DNA of 16,784 nt from Candidatus Diapherotrites archaeon CG08_land_8_20_14_0_20_34_12 (GTDB lineage: Archaea; Iainarchaeota; Iainarchaeia; Iainarchaeales; 0-14-0-20-34-12), in NCBI GenBank assembly GCA_002779065.1, contig PEXL01000040.1, positions 1 to 16,784 of the forward strand, written 5' to 3'. Of this stretch, positions 1 to 6,514 are shown in pieces. The notes below the pieces were generated by a model. It worked only from the letters and a program-made list of their open reading frames with translations, did no database searches and had not been told where the DNA came from. A program made the position numbers and the translations under genes. The number at the start of each line of letters is the position of its first letter. The first letter of the stretch is position 1.

Positions 1-662
1 ATTTTGCAACAATTTTTGCAGATATCAATGCAAGATTTGGTTCAGAATTCCTGCGGCAGAAAAAATTTGCGGGAGCAGATTTTAGCAGAATTTCAGAAAT
101 AAAAAAAGCAGCATTTACTATTCTTTTGGTTTCCGCATCTTTTATTTCTTTGTTCCTGATTGCTGAGCTTTTTTGGCACAAATTTTTGATTCTTTTAGCA
201 TACCTAGTATTTTTTCTTATTTTTACTAATAAAAAATTCAATTTTTTATTCAGCAATATGCTTGACAAGTTTTTGGGAATTTTGCACATAAATAGCTTTT
301 CATTAAGAATTCCTATTTTAAATTTAAAAAAAGAGCATATTGGAATTCTTGTTATTTCCTTCTCTTTATTGCTGGAATTAGCTTCTTTTTATTTTATTTT
401 TAGTTCTCTTAATCTGGCTTTTTATCCAGTTTATTTGGTATTATTTTTTGCAATTTTTAAAATAGCCGAATCTATTAATTTTGCAACAAGGAATATGGGC
501 CTAGCAGAAGGTATATCCTTTATTTTTCTCTCAAGTTTCTTTGCATTAGATAAAATACTCCTGTTTATTATCCTCTCGATTATTGTCAGGATTCTGATCC
601 CAATTAGCTTATCAATTTTATGGTTTTTATATTATAAAAAAGAAGCAAAACTTCCAGGTTAA
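1..662 (+). CDS. Flippase-like integral membrane protein (UPF0104/AglD-type), C-terminal part, 5'-truncated
   Basis: The reading frame is open from base 3 to the TAA at 660-662, so the gene begins outside the window and about 219 codons are visible. An internal TTG at 126 could start a shorter protein, but the frame continues upstream without a stop and reads like protein. The visible part is very hydrophobic, with about five or six membrane segments. Its last third (NMGLAEG followed by two hydrophobic helices) lines up by eye with the GLGTREAG region of the complete flippase-like protein at 2761-3651. This suggests the lysylphosphatidylglycerol-synthase transmembrane/UPF0104 superfamily, whose members are thought to move or modify lipid-linked substrates. 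The motif is degenerate here (no RE pair), so the family is inferred. The next gene starts 3 nt downstream, so the two are probably cotranscribed and may act on the same glycan lipid. Confidence 0.55.
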   Translation, partial: FATIFADINARFGSEFLRQKKFAGADFSRISEIKKAAFTILLVSASFISLFLIAELFWHKFLILLAYLVFFLIFTNKKFNFLFSNMLDKFLGILHINSFSLRIPILNLKKEHIGILVISFSLLLELASFYFIFSSLNLAFYPVYLVLFFAIFKIAESINFATRNMGLAEGISFIFLSSFFALDKILLFIILSIIVRILIPISLSILWFLYYKKEAKLPG

Positions 663-665
663 AAT

Positions 666-2795
666 ATGCTGAAAAGTATACTGAAAAACCATCAGGCATT
701 TTTTGTTGCATGTTTGTTTGTTTTTTTCCTGATTTTTTTATATTCATTTAACTATTGGCATTCATTTTCACAGAAGGAATCTTTTTCAGAGATTTATTTT
801 CAAAAATATCCTAAAGAAATAAGTACTGAAGATGCGTGCTTTACCTTAAATGTGCAGTCTTTCAACCAAAAAATAAATGATTCTGTTCAAATACATTTAA
901 ATTCAAAATATTTTGATTCTTTTCCAATAAATATTTCTGAAAATGAAGAAAAAGAGTCAGAAAAATGTTTGCCAAACAGTGCATTATCCTCTGGCGACAA
1001 TATTGTTTCCGCTTCTTTGGGAAATAATTCAATATTTTTCCATGTTTTAAAGTCAAAAACCGTGAAAATAGCAAGTGCTTTTGAACTGCCCCAGAAAACT
1101 GTAGGGAATAAAGAACCCATCTTTGCAAATCCGCTTTTTTTCATGTTTTTTATACTCTCTTTTTTCTTTTTTATATATCTATTCTCAAAAAAATTTGGTT
1201 TTTTGCATGGCATAATTATCTCAATTACTATTTTTATTATTCAATCCCAATTCAGGGTTTTTTTGGATTATTTAGGATTAATGCAAAATGCTTTTTCATT
1301 GTATTTAGTTTATTTTGCAGCATTTTGCTTGGCTTATTATTATCTCCCAAAAAGTATCCTCTGCGAAAAAAGAGATTCTGCGAATGATTTTGATAAAAAA
1401 GCATTTATTGCATCGCTTGTTCTGATTTGTTTTTTCATTTTTTTGCAGCTTTTTTCAGTTTCACATTTTTCTGAGTGGAATATTTACTATGAAAGGCAAA
1501 CATCGCTTTTCATGGCTGACACTATCCCAACAATTGATCCTTTAAGCTATCTTGGAAGGCCGTTTACCTTTGACCCAGGCTATTTTCTATTTGAATCAAA
1601 TATAGCGAAACTTTCTTCACTTTCACAAGAGTATCTTTTTGCCACAAGCCTTTTCCTTGCAATATTTTTGCTGCTTTTTAGTTCTTTATATTTGGCCAAA
1701 TCATTAAAATTTTCATTTTCGCAAGCAATGCTTTTCTTTATTTTATTACTTACCCTGAATTTTAATTTTACAAATTTTTTGTTATCCCCGAGGCACATAA
1801 TAGCGGTTTCCCTAATGATTTATGCTGCAGCATTTTTCATCAATAACAAAAAAGATTGGATTTGGCTTGGTCTTATTGTTGGCTCTTTGGTTGCAATTCA
1901 GATGCCAGCAGCAATATTCTTAGTTTTATTCTTATTGGTTGTGTGCATTAATTCAAAGAAGGATTTGTTAAATAAAAGAAACATATATGCAGTAATACTT
2001 GCTTTTGCATTGTTTTTGTCGGTTTTTGCGACGATATTAGTCAAGCATGGATTACCTTACACCACAAAGATGAATGAATGGGGCTATTTAGTTAATCTGG
2101 ATAATAGCTGGCTTATGTTTGACATGAATATTATTTATTATTTGCTTTTAGGTTCAATTTTATTAGGATTATTCTTATTCAAAGCAATGGACTGGCCAGA
2201 TAGGAAAATCTATTTGGCAATGATGTTTTCTCTGCTAATAGAGTTTACCCTAACTTTCAGGTTTAATATTGTTACACAAGCATTATTTGCAATATTTTTG
2301 ATAAAATCCCTTTTTTATATATTGCCCAAAAAACACCCCAAAATTTTCTCACAAAATTTATTGAAGATCGCTTTTGTTTTTTTGTTTCTGTTCGCGGTTT
2401 ATGCTACTTATGAAAATATCCAAAAAGAATCCTTCCAATTATCAACTTTGCAGGAATTAGGCCCAATGATTTTTGCATCAAAGCTTCCTGAAAATTCAAA
2501 TTTTTTGGTTGAGCCATTATACGGCCATTCTTTGGCCTATTTTGGAAAGCAAAAGGTTCTAGCCGATTTATATACTGAATATGCAGATACAAAAAAGCTT
2601 GATGCAGAATATGACTTTTTGGTGAACGGCAATAAAGCAGTGTTAAAAGAATATTCTATAAATTATGCGCTGATCTATAAGGCAGGAGTGCATATAAGTG
2701 TGCAGCCCTTTGTTCAATTTGATGGGAATTTTAACATTCCTTATCTTTCAAAGATTTACACTAACGGCTTTTTTGATCTTTATTCCACAAATTGA
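666..2795 (+). CDS. Large polytopic membrane protein, probable GT-C-fold glycosyltransferase
   Basis: The product has 709 residues, starts at ATG 3 nt after the upstream stop and ends with TGA. Layout: one N-terminal membrane helix (about 11-28); a soluble, probably extracytoplasmic, region with few hydrophobic stretches (about 30-150); about ten membrane helices (about 155-580); and a soluble C-terminal domain (about 590-709). The loop at 270-310 holds R277, D285, IPTIDP (287-292), GRPF (297-300) and DPGY (303-306). This acidic first large loop between helices is the pattern of GT-C enzymes that use polyprenyl-phosphate sugars. The C-terminal stretch with EPLYGHSLAYFGKQKVLADL resembles the globular tail of archaeal GT-C proteins. 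It does not look like a full STT3/AglB, since I see no WWDYG motif. Donor and acceptor are unknown. The last 35 bp overlap the convergent gene at 2761. Confidence 0.65.
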   Translation: MLKSILKNHQAFFVACLFVFFLIFLYSFNYWHSFSQKESFSEIYFQKYPKEISTEDACFTLNVQSFNQKINDSVQIHLNSKYFDSFPINISENEEKESEKCLPNSALSSGDNIVSASLGNNSIFFHVLKSKTVKIASAFELPQKTVGNKEPIFANPLFFMFFILSFFFFIYLFSKKFGFLHGIIISITIFIIQSQFRVFLDYLGLMQNAFSLYLVYFAAFCLAYYYLPKSILCEKRDSANDFDKKAFIASLVLICFFIFLQLFSVSHFSEWNIYYERQTSLFMADTIPTIDPLSYLGRPFTFDPGYFLFESNIAKLSSLSQEYLFATSLFLAIFLLLFSSLYLAKSLKFSFSQAMLFFILLLTLNFNFTNFLLSPRHIIAVSLMIYAAAFFINNKKDWIWLGLIVGSLVAIQMPAAIFLVLFLLVVCINSKKDLLNKRNIYAVILAFALFLSVFATILVKHGLPYTTKMNEWGYLVNLDNSWLMFDMNIIYYLLLGSILLGLFLFKAMDWPDRKIYLAMMFSLLIEFTLTFRFNIVTQALFAIFLIKSLFYILPKKHPKIFSQNLLKIAFVFLFLFAVYATYENIQKESFQLSTLQELGPMIFASKLPENSNFLVEPLYGHSLAYFGKQKVLADLYTEYADTKKLDAEYDFLVNGNKAVLKEYSINYALIYKAGVHISVQPFVQFDGNFNIPYLSKIYTNGFFDLYSTN

Positions 2796-3651
2796 CTAAT
2801 TTGCTAAGGCCAATAATTGAAAGTGTTAGGTAATTAGTAAACAAATATAACAAAGATAGAGTAACTGCACTTTCTGCACTTATTCCTTTCATTGCAAGCA
2901 TAAAAATCATGCCAGCTTCCCTAGTTCCCAAGCCCAAAAAAGTAATTGGTATAGTTTCAATCAATACTGTAATTGAAACAACCATGAGCAAGAATGTTAG
3001 TGATAGATTTATGCCAAGTGATTGTGCTATCAGGTAGTAAATTAATACCGTGCTAAGGAATGCTATGGGTGTTAAAAAAATTAAAGGAACAATTGTTTTC
3101 TTGTTGTTGATTACAGACAATGTTTCGTTTATCAAATTTGTGATCTTTGATCTGAACTTTTTTATTGCAAAGGCAATTATCGCAGCAATAACTATTAAAA
3201 ACAATATAATTATTTTTTGCGAGGGCATAAAAATAACTTCCAGATTTAATGAAAAAATGCTAAGAACCGCAACAAAACAAACAAAACCAATATCTGTTAT
3301 TCTGTCAACAAGGACTGAAGCAATCGCTTTTTGCAATCCAAGGTGTTTTATGTATGCCGATCTTATAAAAACACCAACTTTCAAGGGAGTAAGAAACCCT
3401 ATCATAGTTCCAATGCAGAATATCCTTACAGATTCAAATAAAGAAGGGGCTTTCCCGTAATGTTTGATTATTGTCTGCCATTTTAATCCGTGTATTATCA
3501 AGCTTAGGAGCACAGCAAGAACAGCTAACCCCAAAAAAGTAAGATTTGCGTTTTGTATGTTATTGGCTAATTTGCTTAAATCAAGGGTATGCAGGATATA
3601 ACCAAAAATTATCAGGCCAATAACCCCTGGAAGAATCTTCTTTATTTCCAT
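2761..3651 (-). CDS. Flippase-like membrane protein, UPF0104/LPG-synthase transmembrane family
   Basis: The product has 296 residues, close to the usual length for a stand-alone UPF0104 protein (about 300-330), with 7-8 membrane helices. Family landmarks are visible: FLTPLKVGVFIRSAYI at about 86-101 (the P...GE..R-type motif, here with V in place of E), VLVDRITDIG at 113-122 (the R..D motif) and FLGLGTREAG at 238-247. Such proteins, including AglD- and MprF-type transmembrane regions, are linked to lipid flipping or to dolichyl-linked sugar processing; the substrate cannot be read here. Start is the ATG at 3651. A TATA-like AGTATTTAA lies about 25-30 bp upstream, suggesting a nearly leaderless mRNA. 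Its stop (TAG) lies inside the end of the convergent GT-C gene. The GT2 gene diverges from it. Confidence 0.75.
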   Translation of the reverse strand: MEIKKILPGVIGLIIFGYILHTLDLSKLANNIQNANLTFLGLAVLAVLLSLIIHGLKWQTIIKHYGKAPSLFESVRIFCIGTMIGFLTPLKVGVFIRSAYIKHLGLQKAIASVLVDRITDIGFVCFVAVLSIFSLNLEVIFMPSQKIIILFLIVIAAIIAFAIKKFRSKITNLINETLSVINNKKTIVPLIFLTPIAFLSTVLIYYLIAQSLGINLSLTFLLMVVSITVLIETIPITFLGLGTREAGMIFMLAMKGISAESAVTLSLLYLFTNYLTLSIIGLSKLVNLWNKDQKSR

Positions 3652-3665
3652 AACTAATAATGCAG

Positions 3666-3688
3666 GAAATGAGCTGTTAAATACTTAT
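3666..3688 (-). promoter_or_regulatory. Probable TATA promoter of the flippase-like gene
   Basis: On the minus strand AAGTATTTAACAG lies about 25-30 bp before the ATG at 3651. This spacing predicts a transcript starting at or near the start codon. The call rests on position and base composition only. Confidence 0.4.
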
Positions 3689-3727
3689 CATTAGCGTTCT
3701 TAGAGCTCCTTTTTAAAGAGAAATATC

Positions 3728-3756
3728 TTTATACCTATAAATAAATATATATAGGT
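3728..3756 (+). promoter_or_regulatory. TATA region with inverted repeat, promoter of the GT2 gene
   Basis: An A/T-rich core TATA stretch is framed by ACCTATA (3733-3739) and TATAGGT (3750-3756), a perfect 7-bp inverted repeat with a 10-bp spacer. It precedes the ATG at 3792 by about 40 bp, leaving room for a short leader that carries GAGG at 3781-3784. A symmetric site over a TATA box could be a repressor operator, which is inference. Confidence 0.5.
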
Positions 3757-3791
3757 AGACTAATAATTGAATGAGGTTAAGAGGCTAATTC

Positions 3792-5171
3792 ATGGTTTTA
3801 ATTATAGATATAGTAGATATAATAACCCAAATAATAACTCAAATATTTTTGGTAATCTGGCCAATAACCTCAAAAATGCTTATTTTTGAGCCTCAGTTAA
3901 AGATAATAAGCTATTTTTTTAGATCGCTGTTTGGCATATTCCTTAGTTTAGCAGCCGTAATTTCAACAATTTATCTTGTTATGGTGCTTTATGTTATCTT
4001 TTTTGTCAATGGGGGAAAAGAGAAAGAAAAAGCGCTTGATTTTAAAAAAGCGCCATTTGTCAGCATCCATATCCCAACAAGAAATGAATTGGCCGCAATA
4101 ACCTGTGCAAAATGCTGCCTTGAGTTTGATTATCCTAAGGATAAAATGGAGATTTTAATTGGAGACGATAGTGATAAGCCAGAAATTTCAGCAAAACTCA
4201 AAGAATTTGCTTCAAAGAATTCAAAATTAGTAAAAGTAATTAGAAGAGAAAAGAATATTGGTTTTAAATCAGGCAATTTAAATAACCTTATTGATTATTC
4301 AAAAGGAGACTTTTTTGTAATATTCGATTCTGATTATGCCCCACCAAATGATTTCCTGAAAAGAATAATTGCCCCGTTAGTTGAAGATAAAAATTTGTCA
4401 GCAACTCAAGCAAGATGGAATCCAGTAAATGCGGATCAGAACTTTAGCTCAATTTTAGCAGCAAGTATTGTATATGTTTTCCATCTGATCTCATTGCCTT
4501 TTTTAAAGAAATTAAGTGGAACAGTAACCTTATGTGGATCTGCTGAAGCAGTAAGAAGGTCTGATTTGGAAGCATTAGGAAAATGGGAATTAGGCAGTTT
4601 AACTGAAGATATTGAGTACTCATTTAGGCTTATTAAAGCAAATAAGAAAGTTCTTTATCTAGAAGGTTTAGAATGCAGTTGTGAAGTACCTTTTACCACC
4701 CGCGATTTATATATGCAGCAAATGAGATGGGCCTATGGAGTAATAAAAGCACTTAAAAAGCATTTCTTCAGCATATTGCAATCGAGAAACATAGCATTTC
4801 CAAAAAAATTGCCCTTATTTGTGGCAGGTATTGGCTATACCTTTACAACAATACTTTTCCTGCTTTTTATGAGTGGTACAATAACATTAATTTCTCTGCC
4901 GGTTTATCCAAATTATGAAACAACAAGATATCTTTTAATGAATACTTTGCTTAGCATATTATTCACTATTGGGCCGGTATTTGCCAGCGTACTTGTTTTG
5001 CTTATAAAGAAAAAAGTAAAATACATTGCAAGGCTTTTGGTTTCAATATTTTCAATAGGCATTATATCTATGCTTTATGTAAATCTTGGAGTAATAAAAG
5101 CGCTTGCAAATAAACCAATGCAATGGTTCCTTGTCAGCAAAAACAGCAATAATCTTCAAGAAGAAGTCTAA
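3792..5171 (+). CDS. Membrane-bound processive family 2 glycosyltransferase (BcsA/NodC/HasA-like)
   Basis: The product has 459 residues. A hydrophobic N-terminus and a membrane helix at about 47-72 precede a cytoplasmic GT-A domain (about 87-325), followed by C-terminal helices at about 341-369, 383-405 and 411-432. The full set of processive GT2 motifs is present: IPTRNE (94-99), GDDSD (124-128), the metal-binding DSD (179-181), TED with the catalytic base (271-273) and Q309-x-x-R312-W313. It should transfer nucleotide-activated sugars at the membrane, building a polymer or a lipid-linked sugar; the actual sugar is unknown. Start is ATG with GAGG 7 nt upstream. The gene ends 3 nt before the stop of convergent truD. 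Next to the flippase-like and GT-C genes it points to surface glycan or glycolipid synthesis. Confidence 0.88.
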   Translation: MVLIIDIVDIITQIITQIFLVIWPITSKMLIFEPQLKIISYFFRSLFGIFLSLAAVISTIYLVMVLYVIFFVNGGKEKEKALDFKKAPFVSIHIPTRNELAAITCAKCCLEFDYPKDKMEILIGDDSDKPEISAKLKEFASKNSKLVKVIRREKNIGFKSGNLNNLIDYSKGDFFVIFDSDYAPPNDFLKRIIAPLVEDKNLSATQARWNPVNADQNFSSILAASIVYVFHLISLPFLKKLSGTVTLCGSAEAVRRSDLEALGKWELGSLTEDIEYSFRLIKANKKVLYLEGLECSCEVPFTTRDLYMQQMRWAYGVIKALKKHFFSILQSRNIAFPKKLPLFVAGIGYTFTTILFLLFMSGTITLISLPVYPNYETTRYLLMNTLLSILFTIGPVFASVLVLLIKKKVKYIARLLVSIFSIGIISMLYVNLGVIKALANKPMQWFLVSKNSNNLQEEV

Positions 5172-5174
5172 TTA

Positions 5175-6422
5175 TTATTGTTCATCCTTCATTAATTCCC
5201 TTAAAACAACAGTGGCATAACAGCTTTTTTCCAAATCAAAAGAAAGCGAGCAGCATTGTTTTCCTTCATAAAATTCATCAGCCCTAATTTCAATCAATTT
5301 AATGTCTTTTGGAAATATTACTAATTTTCTATATGCCCCTTTGCTTGAACATTCAGCCATTACTTTTAGTTTGAAATCCTCAAATTTAATATTTTCCTCT
5401 TCCAAAAGATTTTTTTCAATATCAGCTATCTTTTCATTATCTGAAAATTTTGATTCATAGCCTGCCAATAAACCCATTGCAATCCTATCTTCAGATTTTT
5501 CCCCCTCTAAAGCCAATAATCCTAATCCTAATTCCAGCCTTTTATCAATTATTTTGTTGAATAAATATCCCTGAAAAGCATGCGTGAATAAAAACCTGAA
5601 TTTTTTTGGCATTTTTGAAAAAGCACCGGCAAAATCATTCGGATATTTGCACAAATGATGAATCATAGACCGTTCAAACCTGTTTTTTATAGGAAACATT
5701 TTTATCGCTAAGCTGAAATCCTCTGTTTCTGCTAATTTTAATCTCGCTTTCCTTAATTCTTCATCCTCTTTTATGTCTGTGGCAGTCAAATAAAGCATTA
5801 CAGCATTTTTTACATCCTCTTTAATTAATTCTTTGCCCACAAGATGGCTTATGTTTCTTATTCCTCCAAATCTTTGTTCACCATAATAATTTGCTATCCC
5901 GTTTTCATTAATTTCTTTAATTCCTTCAGTAAGCCTTTTTTCTATTTCTTCTTTTGGCAAGTTAATATTCCTGATTACAACAGTAAATCTATTTCCTTTT
6001 AATTTTCCCAAATCAAGCTTCCAGTCTTCCCAATCAGGATTACTCAATCTTAATCCTTTCCAATGGGTATCCTCAAGCAGTTTTATATTAGGATTCCAGA
6101 TGCTGATTCTTTGGCAGGTAATCCCTCTTTTATCCTTTAATCCGCCATAGCCAATTCGTTTAGGGCTTATCTGCAGTTTTCTCGCAATAATTCGTATGGC
6201 AAAATTCATATCCTGGTTTATTTTTTCCAAATCAAACTGCAAGTATTCCTTATTGTCCATATTTTCAGGCAATAAAATTTTTTCATGCGGGGCATTTTCT
6301 TGTGTGAAATATTTTACCTCACAAATGCGGCCATTTTCCTGAATTTCTTCAACAATAAAATCAGAATATCTCCTCTTTATTTCTCCACCAATCCCTTTGC
6401 ACTTCGTAAAATATTTTGTCAT
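5175..6422 (-). CDS. truD: tRNA pseudouridine synthase D (TruD), archaeal type
   Basis: The product has 415 residues, within the normal range for archaeal TruD. The enzyme isomerises a uridine (U13 in tRNA in bacteria; position 13 or 35 in related Pus7 enzymes) to pseudouridine. The family signature GYGGLKDKRGITCQ lies at 91-104 with catalytic D97. LKGNRFTVVIRN (141-152) and ANYYGEQRFGG (177-187) follow, as expected for the core and the start of the TRUD insertion. The N-terminal SDFIVEEI (20-27) is also typical. Start is the ATG at 6422. The gene lies downstream of aRF1 on the same strand, 92 bp away and with a TATA-like sequence of its own, so it is probably transcribed separately. Its stop faces the GT2 stop 3 nt away. 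Confidence 0.93.
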   Translation of the reverse strand: MTKYFTKCKGIGGEIKRRYSDFIVEEIQENGRICEVKYFTQENAPHEKILLPENMDNKEYLQFDLEKINQDMNFAIRIIARKLQISPKRIGYGGLKDKRGITCQRISIWNPNIKLLEDTHWKGLRLSNPDWEDWKLDLGKLKGNRFTVVIRNINLPKEEIEKRLTEGIKEINENGIANYYGEQRFGGIRNISHLVGKELIKEDVKNAVMLYLTATDIKEDEELRKARLKLAETEDFSLAIKMFPIKNRFERSMIHHLCKYPNDFAGAFSKMPKKFRFLFTHAFQGYLFNKIIDKRLELGLGLLALEGEKSEDRIAMGLLAGYESKFSDNEKIADIEKNLLEEENIKFEDFKLKVMAECSSKGAYRKLVIFPKDIKLIEIRADEFYEGKQCCSLSFDLEKSCYATVVLRELMKDEQ

Positions 6423-6454
6423 TTAATCACAATTCCATTGTTCGAATAATCATT

Positions 6455-6472
6455 TATGTTTATAATTTTTTG
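6455..6472 (-). promoter_or_regulatory. Probable TATA promoter of truD
   Basis: On the minus strand AAATTATAAACATAAATG lies about 35-45 bp before the truD ATG at 6422, giving a predicted leader of roughly 10-15 nt. Confidence 0.45.
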
Positions 6473-6474
6473 CC

Positions 6475-6481
6475 AAAAAAA
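6475..6481 (-). terminator. T-tract, possible terminator of aRF1
   Basis: A run of seven T on the minus strand lies about 35 bp after the aRF1 stop and just upstream of the truD TATA box. Archaeal termination often needs only a T-run; I see no convincing stem next to it. Confidence 0.3.
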
Positions 6482-6514
6482 CTGACATTTGTTAGTAATT
6501 GACTGCTGTGTTTG

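Noticed and set aside
3050..3460. Plus-strand ORF of 136 codons.
   Set aside because: It is antisense to the flippase-like gene, which has clear family motifs.
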